Shown: one piece after another, positions 1 to 8,262 of the stretch
Position numbering within the stretch: the first letter of the stretch is position 1
Layout: each line of letters begins with the position of its first letter
DNA from: Gammaproteobacteria bacterium
GTDB taxonomy: Bacteria > Pseudomonadota > Gammaproteobacteria > Steroidobacterales > XN24
DNA length: 64,000 nt
Assembly (NCBI GenBank): GCA_024640085.1
Contig: JAHEFR010000003.1
Location: 1 to 64,000 of the forward strand
Direction of reading: 5' to 3'
Made by a program: the position numbers and the translations under genes
Notes under the pieces: generated by a model
What the model was told of the DNA's origin: nothing
Seen by the model: the letters and a program-made list of their open reading frames with translations, nothing else
Database searches by the model: none

Positions 1-435
1 GGCCGGGGCCCGGCGGTCTCCATCGAATCTACGAAATTGATGCGTATGACCTGCCGGGTTTCGGCCACCCAACCGCCCCGGACCTGATCGGTGAATCCAG
101 CGACGAGGCCGACCCGGTGACTGGCGTTGCCAGCATCGTCGAGGACTTGCGGATCGCCTAGACCCCGGCTTCCCGACCCCTCCCCCGGGTCCGTCACTAT
201 CGGCCAGCGGATACAAGGTCAAGGGGAAGCAGGTGGTGGACCTGACCTGGACCGGGCCGCCGGTGACGTGGATCTCTATCGTGACGCGGTACTGATCGGC
301 ACCGCAGGATCTAACGGCGACGGGGCCGGCAGTTACACCGACGATATCGGCGCCAAGGGAGGTGGGAGCTACGGGTACCAGGTCTGCGATGGCGGTACGG
401 CAGTGTGCTCGGATATTGAGCAAGTCATCTTTTGA
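1..435 (+). pseudogene. 3' end of a secreted exoenzyme-like gene, frameshifted
   Basis: This is the 3' end of a gene that enters from the left edge. Coding signal changes frame twice. Frame 3 runs from base 3 to a stop at 159-161. Frame 2 then carries a Pro-rich linker and the start of a beta-sandwich-like domain (about 155-257, ending VDLTWTG). Frame 1 completes that domain (about 256-435: GDVDLYRD, GSYTDDIGAKGGGSYGYQVC, ends at TGA 433-435). Read across the shifts, it resembles the small FN3-like C-terminal domain found on secreted subtilases and other exoenzymes of gammaproteobacteria. That family link is from memory and the catalytic part lies outside the window. The shifts may be real decay or sequencing errors. 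Confidence 0.5.
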
Positions 436-479
436 TGGGAGAGTAAGCAACCCGCGCGCCCACAAGGCACGCTCCTGGG

Positions 480-503
480 CCCGCCTGATGCGGGACTTTT
501 TTT
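480..503 (+). terminator. Rho-independent terminator
   Basis: A GC-only stem (480-484 with 490-494, 5-nt loop) is followed by AC and a run of seven T (497-503). It lies 45 bp after the stop of the frameshifted exoenzyme-like gene and would end that transcript. Confidence 0.75.
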
Positions 504-505
504 CG

Positions 506-947
506 GACAACCGCAGGGTCGGCCTCCCTGATCAGATCACCCGGGCCGACTATGGCCGCCAATCTCCCGGCCGCCCCGGATATCCACCAACTTTGCGGCC
601 GCGCAGCCGTATGTAGAGTCAGGACGCTCTGTCCTGTGGGGTCCGGCCGGTGCCCGTCTCGATGATACGGACGGGCAGTCCATGGATTGGATTGCGGAGT
701 TTTCCGCCCGGCTCGGACCTGTTTTTTTGGCTGATCCGCCGCTTCCATGACTCGGCTTCCGGCCGGTCCGCGCCTCGTCCGGACAGTGCGTGGATCGATC
801 GAACGGTTCCCGTCAAACCTGTGACCAGGTGACACCGACGAACGGTACGGGCGTTGCGCGCCAGGGGCAATCATCGACCCGGACTCCACCAACTTTCCGC
901 CCTTCCCGCCGTATATTTAGTTCAAGGACGCCAGATCAGGGCGGACG
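506..947. other. Gap with no recognisable gene
   Basis: No open frame here looks like a real protein; the longer ones are Arg/Pro/Ser-rich and overlap one another. Two perfect inverted repeats are present: 621-625 with 631-635, and 651-658 with 670-677 (11-nt loop). There is no T-run after either, so I do not call terminators. The promoter of the following membrane-protein pair presumably lies near the end of the gap. Confidence 0.5.
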
Positions 948-1370
948 ATGGACCAGAATCACCTCAACATGCCTGGAACGAATAATCGGCGGGCCGGGAT
1001 GGCGCTCGCGGTCTACGCTGGGGTCGGCTCGGCGACAACACTGCTGCTATTGGCCGCCCGGGCGGAGTCAGGACTTCCGGACGCACTGGACACGGGCTTC
1101 ATCGGAGTCTTCGTCGCGGGATTTATCGCAACCATCCTGCTCATGAAGACGCGGATCGCCGGTGGCGGACCGCCCATCTTCCATGCCTTGCGCGCCTTGG
1201 CCGTGGCGTTGGTCATCGCCGCAATGGGGCTGCTCGTCGCGCACTGGATCGAACTCGGCAACCCGACCGCCCATGCGCAGGCCGCGGCCCGTGCGTCGGT
1301 CCAGGGCCACGATGCTGGATGTGTGGAGAACATCGAGATCCGAGGCGAGTGCAGCGGGGAGACGCGGTGA
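948..1370 (+). CDS. Small integral membrane protein, first of a tandem pair
   Basis: A 140-residue protein with about three hydrophobic segments (roughly 17-36, 48-65 and 80-102) and a charged C-terminus. The middle holds a short basic loop LLMKTRIAGGGPP before the last helix. The next gene encodes a clear paralogue (LLLKTRVAAGGSP, then ALRAFAVALLLAGAALLASHW). I recognise no family and infer only an inner-membrane location. The start is the first ATG in frame; internal ATGs at codons 8 and 18 are possible. The stop TGA overlaps the next start, so the two are probably translated together. Confidence 0.6.
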   Translation: MDQNHLNMPGTNNRRAGMALAVYAGVGSATTLLLLAARAESGLPDALDTGFIGVFVAGFIATILLMKTRIAGGGPPIFHALRALAVALVIAAMGLLVAHWIELGNPTAHAQAAARASVQGHDAGCVENIEIRGECSGETR

Positions 1371-1753
1371 CCGACGACAGGGCGACGGGCCAGCGTGCCC
1401 GGAGGGTACGATTCTGGACCGCCATGATCGTCTATTGCGGCGCCGGCTGGCTGGCGGCCGAACTGCTGATGTCGGCCAGGGAGATCTTTCGCCTCCCGGA
1501 GTTCCTCGACGTGGTCTTCACCGCTCTGTTCCTGGCGGGCCTGCTGGCCACAGTGCTCCTGCTCAAGACGCGGGTTGCCGCGGGCGGCTCGCCCATGCTC
1601 CAGGCCCTGCGGGCATTCGCAGTCGCCCTGCTGCTCGCCGGAGCGGCCCTGTTGGCAAGCCACTGGCTCTTGCCGGCGGGGGCTGTCGAGGCGACCTCTT
1701 CCGTGATCGTCCGCCCCGATCTCGCGGGGACCTTCAGCGACATCTCAGGCTGA
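1367..1753 (+). CDS. Small integral membrane protein, second of a tandem pair
   Basis: A 128-residue protein with three predicted membrane helices, paralogous to the protein encoded just upstream; the similarity is strongest over the last two helices and the KTRxAxGG loop between them. I chose the GTG at 1367 because it overlaps the upstream stop in a GTGA arrangement and has a purine-rich AGCGGGGAGA before it; a longer reading from 1319 would lie inside the upstream gene. Translational coupling and a hetero-oligomeric pair are plausible. Function unknown. Confidence 0.6.
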   Translation: MTDDRATGQRARRVRFWTAMIVYCGAGWLAAELLMSAREIFRLPEFLDVVFTALFLAGLLATVLLLKTRVAAGGSPMLQALRAFAVALLLAGAALLASHWLLPAGAVEATSSVIVRPDLAGTFSDISG

Positions 1754-1898
1754 TCGCGGGATCGGTCCCCGGGGAACAGGTTGCCGTCGGGCGGATAGTG
1801 GCCCGTCGGCGCCGCGGACGATTACGCTCAACGGATGCATTGACCGCCGGGCGGAGCGCCCCTAGCATCGCGGTATCAGCCACTGGAACGGACGCCCC

Positions 1899-2657
1899 AT
1901 GACCTACTGTCTCGCCGTGACCGTCGACCGGGGCCTGGTCTTCGCCTCGGATTCCCGCACCAACGCCGGGGTCGACCAGATTTCGACCTTCTCGAAGATG
2001 CATCGCTTCCTGGGCAACGGCGAGCGGATCTTCGTGTTGTTGTCCTCCGGTAACCTGGCGACGACCCAGGCGGTCGTGACCCGCCTGAAGCGGGATATCG
2101 AGAAAAAAGCGAAGCGAAGCCTGGCTACCGTGGAGCACCTGTCTGAGGCTGCCGAATACGTCGGCGGCATCAGCCGCGATGAACAGCACAAGCACGCCGG
2201 CGAGGGCGACGAGGGATTCAAGCCGGATGCCAGCTTCATCCTCGGCGGAGAGATTGCCGGGCGGCCTCCGTCCATCTTCCACATTTACCCGGAAGGCAAT
2301 TTCATCCGCGCCGCCGACCGGACGCCGTTCCTGCAGGTCGGCGAACTGAAGTACGGCAAGCCGATCCTGGACCGGATCATCAGCGCCGACATGAGCCTCG
2401 AGGACGTAGCCCGGTGCGCAATTGTTTCCATGGACTCCACCATGCGAAGCAACGTGACCGTCGGCCCGCCGATCGAGGTTCTGATCTACCGGGCGGGGAC
2501 CCAGGAGCCGGGGCGTCACATCGTTCTGGGGGAGGACGATGAGTACCTGCGTGCCTTGCGCATAGCCTGGCAGGAAAGCCTAAGAAAGGCGTTCAACGAG
2601 TTGCCGAAGCTGCCGCGTCTGCCGACCTCGGTACGGCTCGTCGATGGACAAAGCTGA
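1899..2657 (+). CDS. Anbu-type proteasome-like peptidase
   Basis: A 252-residue Ntn-hydrolase of the Anbu (ancestral beta-subunit, COG3484) type, related to HslV and 20S beta subunits. It begins M-T-Y-C, so removal of Met exposes Thr2 as the expected nucleophile. Asp18 (in SDSRTNAG) and Lys33 sit where the catalytic Asp and Lys of beta subunits lie. It is full length for the family. In other bacteria Anbu genes travel with alpha-E, circularly permuted ATP-grasp and transglutaminase genes. Here the first two are present on the opposite strand, and this gene's last 65 bp overlap the 3' end of the zinc peptidase gene. The substrate is unknown; a role in processing a peptide-like product of the ATP-grasp protein is inference. 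Confidence 0.9.
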   Translation: MTYCLAVTVDRGLVFASDSRTNAGVDQISTFSKMHRFLGNGERIFVLLSSGNLATTQAVVTRLKRDIEKKAKRSLATVEHLSEAAEYVGGISRDEQHKHAGEGDEGFKPDASFILGGEIAGRPPSIFHIYPEGNFIRAADRTPFLQVGELKYGKPILDRIISADMSLEDVARCAIVSMDSTMRSNVTVGPPIEVLIYRAGTQEPGRHIVLGEDDEYLRALRIAWQESLRKAFNELPKLPRLPTSVRLVDGQS

Positions 2658-3642
2658 GCTTGTCCGCCACCAGTTCCGAGAGCACGAAGGGATAAGGATC
2701 ATCCGTGCCCATGCTGCGATTGAGTTCGTTCATGATCACGGAAAGATCCATCCATGCATCGATCCACTGATCCGAGTCTCGCGTCGTATCCGGCGCCGGC
2801 ACCACCTCCCAGGCTCCGGCAGTCTCCAGGGTGTCCCTGATGTGCAGATAGTGGGCCCACGTCTCGGCCCAGTCCTCCCAGGGGTGTGAGGAGGCATAGG
2901 CGCTGACGTAACGCCCCTGCCAGGTCACGCGGGTGCCCATGACCGAGTAATAACGCTCCATCGCCGCCGCGTAACCCTCGCGTTCGTCTCCGAAGAGCCC
3001 GCGAAATTCTCCGAGCGCCGCGGGCTCAGCCGCAACAAGGGGATAGAAGTAGAAATGCGCGCTCTCGTGGCGGAAATGACCCAGGAGAGTCCGGTAGCGT
3101 TCCTGCATGTCCTCGCGGACTGCGTGGCGCACAGAATCATCCGCCTCGGTGGTGTTGATGGTGATGGTGCCACCCATGTGCCCGGTGGCGACGAAGGACT
3201 CGCTGACGTTCGGGTTCTGCCGCTGGTCCTCGAGAAAGCGGAATGACAGCGTCACCGAGTCCGGCAGTTGCAGAGGTAATCCCAGCGTCAGGAGGTCAAA
3301 GATCATGCGCCGCTTGGCGGCCTCCAGCCGCGCCCACAGCAACTGGTTCTTGCCGGATTCGAGGGCCGGGATGACCTCGTTCAAACGACAGGCGACGCAG
3401 TAATCGAGACCAGCCGCGGCCGGCACGAGCCAGTTGCAGACGTCGTGCTCGATCCGGTTTCGACAATGGTGATACTCGCTGGCCGTGTGCTCACCCGCGG
3501 CGTGATAACCGCCGCCTGCGCCTCGTTCAAGCGTTACCAAATCGAGGCACTCGGGATCGAACCCCAGCGGACGGCTGCAGGCTAGGCAGTAACTGTTCTC
3601 GAAGAAGACCGGGCTGCCGCAGGCACAGAAGAAGCGTTTCAT
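2593..3642 (-). CDS. Zinc-ribbon putative metallopeptidase (Peptidase_Mx-like)
   Basis: A 349-residue protein. The N-terminus has a zinc-ribbon-like set of cysteines (Cys6, Cys8, Cys19, Cys22), with further Cys pairs near residues 60-85. A metalloprotease-type HExxH motif (HESAH) lies at residues 192-196, followed by a WAETWAHY segment typical of the putative zinc-binding metallopeptidase family. There is no signal peptide, so it is probably cytoplasmic. The start ATG overlaps the stop of the alpha-E gene (ATGA), making it the third gene of an operon with the ATP-grasp and alpha-E genes. In many Anbu loci this place is taken by a transglutaminase-like protease; here the metallopeptidase seems to fill it. 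Confidence 0.85.
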   Translation of the reverse strand: MKRFFCACGSPVFFENSYCLACSRPLGFDPECLDLVTLERGAGGGYHAAGEHTASEYHHCRNRIEHDVCNWLVPAAAGLDYCVACRLNEVIPALESGKNQLLWARLEAAKRRMIFDLLTLGLPLQLPDSVTLSFRFLEDQRQNPNVSESFVATGHMGGTITINTTEADDSVRHAVREDMQERYRTLLGHFRHESAHFYFYPLVAAEPAALGEFRGLFGDEREGYAAAMERYYSVMGTRVTWQGRYVSAYASSHPWEDWAETWAHYLHIRDTLETAGAWEVVPAPDTTRDSDQWIDAWMDLSVIMNELNRSMGTDDPYPFVLSELVADKLSFVHRRAVPRSADAAASATR

Positions 3643-4580
3643 GCTGTCTTGCCGTGCGCGAACCAGGTTCGGTGGATAGCGACGTGGACCACGCCAAGCT
3701 CGAGCTGGGTCATGTCGATCCAGTCGTGGAGGCCCTGGTGATCGAGCTTGTTGAAGTCGAGTTCGTCCACCTGGCGCTGCAGGCGGGCGACCGCCCTCAG
3801 TCCGTCCTCGGGCCTCGGAAGCTGCCCCAGAGCGGTTTCAAGCTGGTGCAGGCAGTAACGCAGCGCCCGCGGAAACTGGTCGTCGAGCAGCACGAAGGAA
3901 ATGACATCCTCCGGGACGATACGGCGGCGGACGGATTGCCTGTACATCTGGTAGGCGCTCAGCGAACGCAAAACCGCCATCCACACGGTATTTGTGAATG
4001 GCGTCAGTTCATCACGGCCCTTCATGATCGTGGCCGCCGCCACATCGGTTACCCGCGTTGTCATATCGGCTCGCTCCACGTTGCGGCCGAGACGGACGAA
4101 CTGGTAGGCGGGACCATGACTCATGTTGGCGGTCAGCATCCCGTTGATCTGCTGGCAGCTCGCGACGATCCGTGTCAGCACCTCGTGGCGGTGACGATCG
4201 CTGATACCGCCCCGCAATGACTCCTTGCAGTAGAGGTACAGCTCGTTGACGTTGCGCCAGGCCTCGGAGGGGAAGATGTCGCGGGTCGTGCGGATATTCT
4301 CACGGACCATCCGGAGCGAAGCGCGGATCGAACTGGGGTTGTTCCCGTCTGAGACCAGGAATCTCAGGGGCGACCGCTGGTTCGGGCTGGGATAGAGCTC
4401 TGCATAGATATCGTTGTTACCGTCGATGTCGATCAGCGTGTTCCAGTCGACACCGGCCTCGTCCGGGAGGTCCAGAAGCAGGTTGCCATAGACGCTGATC
4501 AGGCGCGCACTGTTCTCGGCCCGCTCCAGGTATCGCGCCGACCAGTAGGCGCGCTCGGCCACTCGCGACAGCAGGCTCAC
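3639..4580 (-). CDS. Alpha-E domain protein (DUF403)
   Basis: A 313-residue all-helical protein with the family opening LSRVAERAYWSARYLERAEN and a conserved VERADMTTRV segment. DUF403 (alpha-E) proteins are found beside circularly permuted ATP-grasp proteins and Anbu and are thought to act with them in making or modifying a peptide-like compound; the chemistry is unproven. The GTG start at 4580 overlaps the stop of the upstream ATP-grasp gene and its own stop overlaps the next start, so the three genes form a tightly coupled operon. Confidence 0.9.
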   Translation of the reverse strand: MSLLSRVAERAYWSARYLERAENSARLISVYGNLLLDLPDEAGVDWNTLIDIDGNNDIYAELYPSPNQRSPLRFLVSDGNNPSSIRASLRMVRENIRTTRDIFPSEAWRNVNELYLYCKESLRGGISDRHRHEVLTRIVASCQQINGMLTANMSHGPAYQFVRLGRNVERADMTTRVTDVAAATIMKGRDELTPFTNTVWMAVLRSLSAYQMYRQSVRRRIVPEDVISFVLLDDQFPRALRYCLHQLETALGQLPRPEDGLRAVARLQRQVDELDFNKLDHQGLHDWIDMTQLELGVVHVAIHRTWFAHGKTA

Positions 4581-6025
4581 GACTCTCTCCCCACGATCCA
4601 GGTGTCCTTGCTCCCGCCGCCCTGGGACGAGTTGACCACGAACGAGCCCTTCCTGAGCGCGACCCGGGTCAGCCCGCCGGCGGTCACGGCCATGCGTTCT
4701 CCCTGCAGGATGAACGGCCGCAGGTCCACGTGGCGCGGCTCGATGCCGCCGTCGACCACGCTGGGCACTGTGGACAAAGAGATCAGCGGCTGGCCGATGT
4801 AGTTGCGGGGATTCTCGCGGATGAGCCGGGCGAATTCACGGATGGATTTTCGCGACGCCTGGGGCCCTACCAGCATCCCGTAGCCACCCGATTCATTGGC
4901 CGGCTTGACCACCAGTTCATCCAGATGCGCGATCACGTGCTCCCGGCCCTTCTCGTCGCTGCACAGGAACGTGGGCACGTTTGGCAGGATCGGATTCTGG
5001 TCCAGATAGTAACGGATGATGGCCGGCACGAACGCATAGACAACCTTGTCGTCCGCAACGCCGGCGCCGGGAGCGTTGGCCAGGGCCACGTTCCCCGCCC
5101 GCCAGGCCCGCATGAGACCGTGGACACCGAGCATTGACTGGGGATCGAAGACTTCCGGGTCCAGGAACGTGTCGTTGATCCGCCGGTAGATGACGTCGAC
5201 TCGCTCGAGGCCCTCGATGGTGCGCATGTAGACGCAGTCGTCGTCGAGAACGACCAGGTCGGAGCCCTCGACCAGTTCCACGCCCATGCCCTGCGCCAGG
5301 TACGCGTGTTCGAAGTAGGCGGAGTTGTAGATGCCCGGCGTAAGCACCACCACCTCCGGATAGTCGGACGGACGGGGCGACAGGGACGCCAGCATGTCGA
5401 ACAGGTCCGACGTGTAGTCGCCGACGCTCTGGATCTGCGAGTTGGCGAAAAGCTCGGGAAACACCTGCTTGGTCACCACCCGGTTCTCGAGCATGTACGA
5501 CACGCCGGAAGGCACGCGCAGGTTGTCCTCGAGGACGTAGACGGTGCCGTCCGAGTCGCGGATGAGGTCCGTGCCACAGATATTCGCCCACACCCCGAAC
5601 GGCGGATGCACGCCACGGCACGGCTCGAGGAAGTTGGGTGAACTCTCGATGATCTCCCGGGGGACCACCCGGTCGGCGAGGATCTTCTGGTCGTGGTAGA
5701 GATCCTCGACGAACAGGTTCAGCGCGGTAAGTCGCTGTTCCAGACCTGCTCTGATCCTGGCCCACTGACGGGCCGGGATCACCCGCGGGATGATGTCCAA
5801 CGGCCAGGCGCGATCGATGTTTTCGCCCTCGGAGTAGACCGTGAAGGTGATGCCCATCTCCAGGATCGACCGCTCCAGGTCGGCCTGTCTCTCCCGGAGT
5901 TGCGATTCGTCGAGGCTGGCGAGGTGACGCACCAGGGCGCCGGCCCCCTGCCTGGGCTTGCCGTCCTTCCTGATCAGTTCGTCGTAGAACGCGCCGGGCT
6001 CGTATTTGGACCAGTCGATTTTCAT
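4577..6025 (-). CDS. Circularly permuted ATP-grasp protein (DUF404/DUF407)
   Basis: A protein of about 482 residues with hallmarks of the circularly permuted ATP-grasp family: YEPGAFYDELI near the start, a central SGVSYMLENRVV, VKPANESGGYGML for nucleotide binding, and a C-terminal SSQGGGSKDTWIV. It is the first gene of the ATP-grasp / alpha-E / metallopeptidase operon. Family members probably form peptide or amide bonds, but no substrate is known. I chose the ATG at 6025 (MKIDWSKYEPG) because conserved sequence starts there; in-frame ATGs at 6058 and 6079 would add a non-conserved extension. Confidence 0.88.
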   Translation of the reverse strand: MKIDWSKYEPGAFYDELIRKDGKPRQGAGALVRHLASLDESQLRERQADLERSILEMGITFTVYSEGENIDRAWPLDIIPRVIPARQWARIRAGLEQRLTALNLFVEDLYHDQKILADRVVPREIIESSPNFLEPCRGVHPPFGVWANICGTDLIRDSDGTVYVLEDNLRVPSGVSYMLENRVVTKQVFPELFANSQIQSVGDYTSDLFDMLASLSPRPSDYPEVVVLTPGIYNSAYFEHAYLAQGMGVELVEGSDLVVLDDDCVYMRTIEGLERVDVIYRRINDTFLDPEVFDPQSMLGVHGLMRAWRAGNVALANAPGAGVADDKVVYAFVPAIIRYYLDQNPILPNVPTFLCSDEKGREHVIAHLDELVVKPANESGGYGMLVGPQASRKSIREFARLIRENPRNYIGQPLISLSTVPSVVDGGIEPRHVDLRPFILQGERMAVTAGGLTRVALRKGSFVVNSSQGGGSKDTWIVGRES

Positions 6026-6163
6026 AGGTGCCGATACCGGAGGTTGACTGCCTAGCATAACAAATGACCGACAGCGCACCGATTGCCATTGGTGAATGTG
6101 ACACTCAGGCGGGCCCCGGACAGGTGCCGCAACACGCTGGCAGATTCCCCCGGGACCGGGCGG

Positions 6164-7822
6164 TCAATCCGGGCCGATCGGAAACGGTTTCAAGGCCATG
6201 CGCTCGATCTCCTGACCGGACAGTCCCATGCCCTCCAGGAAGCGCGGCCAGCGCGGATCGCCGTGCAAGTCCCTGAACTCCGGTAGCAACCGAATATCGC
6301 AGAGATTTCCGTCACGTTCCTGGCGCGCTTTCTCCAGCCACTCGAACGCGAGATCGGCATCGTTACGCATGGCGTAGGCCGTTGCCAGATCGAAAGCGGG
6401 CACTCCGGGCGACGACTCCATCGTTGCCAGATGTTCATCCGCCTCGGCCCGACGCCCCTCTGCATCCAGTATCAGCACCAGACCGGCCTGGCGCGCAACG
6501 GAATGGACTTCGCTCTCGAAGGCTTCCCGGGCCGCATCGAAACGTCCCTGGGCGATATGAATTCTGCCCAGGATGTATCGATGGATCGCCGCATTGGGAT
6601 TCAAGGCAATCGCTCGCCCGATGGCAGCCTCAGCATCCTCCAGCCGGCCCACGTAGTAATACGCCAACGCGAGGTTGTTGTAGGCCGGTACGTTGAGGGG
6701 ATCCAGGCGGGTCGCCCGCTCATAGAGCGACAGGCTCTCTTCCGATCGGCCAAGCGTGAGGGCAATGCAGGCAGCCGTGTTCAGCGCCCGCGGATTGTCC
6801 GGCTTGGCCGCGAGAGCCCTGCGAATCGCCCGGTCGGCCTGTGGCCAGTCCCAATCATTGGACCAGGCCACCCAGGCCATGAACTCATGGGCATCCGGCG
6901 ATTCCGGATCAAGTTCGAGGGCGCGATCCAGAGATTGCTGTGCCTGGCGGATTTCGTCCTCGATCGGTGCTCCCAGGCCCCAGCCGCCGGTCGCCATGTA
7001 GTAGTGGGCCCGCCCCAGCTCGATCCACGCTTCGAGATAGTCGGGAATGATTGCGACAGCCTTGTCCAGGCAGGCTATGGCCTGAACGAGTGATTCTGGC
7101 GTCCGCTCGTAGAGCTTGTGGCGCCCCATCAACAGCAGGTTGTAGGCCTCGGGATCGACGGACCGGACCGTCGGCATCTCCGCTGGTGTCAGCTCGAGCT
7201 GCAGCTTGTCCACCACGGCACGCGCGATCTCATCCTGGACCGCGAAGACGTCTTCCAGTCCCCGGTCCCAGGCCTCCGACCACAGGTGATAGCCATCCCG
7301 TGCTTGGATAAGCTGGGCGGTGATACGGACCTTGTTGCCCGACTTCCGGACACTTCCCTCCAGGACCTGGGCCACGTTCAACATCGCGGCGATCTCGGCG
7401 ATCGACACATCCTTTCCCTTGAAGGCGAAGGCCGAAGTGCGCGCCGCCACCCTCAGGTGCGGCACCCGCGCCAGCAGATTCAGCAATTCTTCCGCCAGCC
7501 CATCGGCAAAGTACTCCTGCTCCGGATCCGAGCTCATATTGACGAAAGGCAGGACGGCGATGGAGTCCTCGGGCGCCTCCGGCCCGCCGAGTCCCAAATC
7601 CCGCTTGAGTCCTTCCGGGGTCCATTTGAATATCCAGGCCAGGACCGCCACGGGCACGAACCCGGTCACGTAGAGCCAAGCGATGTTGCTGCCGACCCAC
7701 TGGGGGATCCCCAGCCACGGAACCATGATGTCGGCCACTTCCATGACCACGAATCCCACGATCGCGTAAGCCACCGTGACCCGGATGACGTGGCGGCGTC
7801 TGAGTTCCCCGAACAAGGACAT
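6164..7822 (-). CDS. Membrane-anchored TolB-like / TPR protein
   Basis: A protein of about 552 residues. The N-terminus (MSLFGELRRRHVIRV, then two hydrophobic helices up to about residue 65) is the short membrane module common before adenylate-cyclase-like and TPR sensors. Residues about 80-220 form a TolB-N-like domain (IAVLPFVNMSSDPEQEYFADG, VLEGSVRKSG, YHLWSEAWDR). The rest is a TPR superhelix. There is no kinase or cyclase domain. The same TolB-like/TPR module occurs three times in the kinase encoded at 9.4-14.5 kb. The start at 7822 is set by the conserved N-terminus; a longer frame to 8035 is Arg/Pro-rich and unlikely. Probably a scaffold or sensor, unproven. Confidence 0.85.
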   Translation of the reverse strand: MSLFGELRRRHVIRVTVAYAIVGFVVMEVADIMVPWLGIPQWVGSNIAWLYVTGFVPVAVLAWIFKWTPEGLKRDLGLGGPEAPEDSIAVLPFVNMSSDPEQEYFADGLAEELLNLLARVPHLRVAARTSAFAFKGKDVSIAEIAAMLNVAQVLEGSVRKSGNKVRITAQLIQARDGYHLWSEAWDRGLEDVFAVQDEIARAVVDKLQLELTPAEMPTVRSVDPEAYNLLLMGRHKLYERTPESLVQAIACLDKAVAIIPDYLEAWIELGRAHYYMATGGWGLGAPIEDEIRQAQQSLDRALELDPESPDAHEFMAWVAWSNDWDWPQADRAIRRALAAKPDNPRALNTAACIALTLGRSEESLSLYERATRLDPLNVPAYNNLALAYYYVGRLEDAEAAIGRAIALNPNAAIHRYILGRIHIAQGRFDAAREAFESEVHSVARQAGLVLILDAEGRRAEADEHLATMESSPGVPAFDLATAYAMRNDADLAFEWLEKARQERDGNLCDIRLLPEFRDLHGDPRWPRFLEGMGLSGQEIERMALKPFPIGPD

Positions 7823-8262
7823 GATCTGTTCCCGGCTCCCCAGCCGGGAAGGATGGCGGAAATGACCCGGCCGGGCAAAGCCCGACGGGCCGAGGCGAAG
7901 ACAAGTCCTCCCGTCGGGCGTTCCACCGGCGTGGGCATCGACTGCCTCGCGGATCTGCCACAAAGGCCTCGGCGGCAATGGCCGGTGGGGCCCCATCGGC
8001 GCCCGTTCCGGGGTCGGCCACGCTGTCGCTCCCACCTGCCTGGATCGGGTGAGGTCGCCGGAACTCCCGGACGAAGAGACGGGCCCGGCGCAGAAGACAT
8101 AATGTACTATTTACATCAATTGTATCTCATAATTTATTGTTTATGCACAATATTACACATTACGTCACGCACTTGTTCGTGCGGACTCGGGAGGACATGC
8201 AATGCCGAGATGCAATCAAGACCCGGGCCGCGTTTCTGCTCCGGGTCAGGAGCGGGAGGAAA
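7823..8262. other. Divergent intergenic region with an AT-rich island
   Basis: No gene is supported here. About 70 bases (8097-8166) are strikingly AT-rich against the GC-rich surroundings, with many TTTA/TAAT/TATT words. The island sits between the divergent starts of the TolB/TPR gene and the sulfotransferase-like gene and probably holds their promoters. I could not assign a -35/-10 pair with proper spacing on either strand. Confidence 0.5.

Noticed and set aside
651-677. Inverted repeat as a terminator or small RNA
   Set aside because: No T-run, promoter or neighbouring gene supports a function; kept only as a note in the gap entry.
425-892. 155-codon minus-strand frame in the first gap
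   Set aside because: Arg/Pro/Ser-rich with no hydrophobic or motif structure, and it covers the terminator at 480-503.
4917-6104. 395-codon minus-strand frame overlapping the ATP-grasp gene
   Set aside because: It is the same strand in another frame of a well-conserved gene and its composition (Arg/Gly/Pro) is that of a shadow.
8110-8165. TTTACA/TTGTTT words as sigma70 promoters
   Set aside because: No -10 hexamer lies at 16-18 bp from any of them on either strand.
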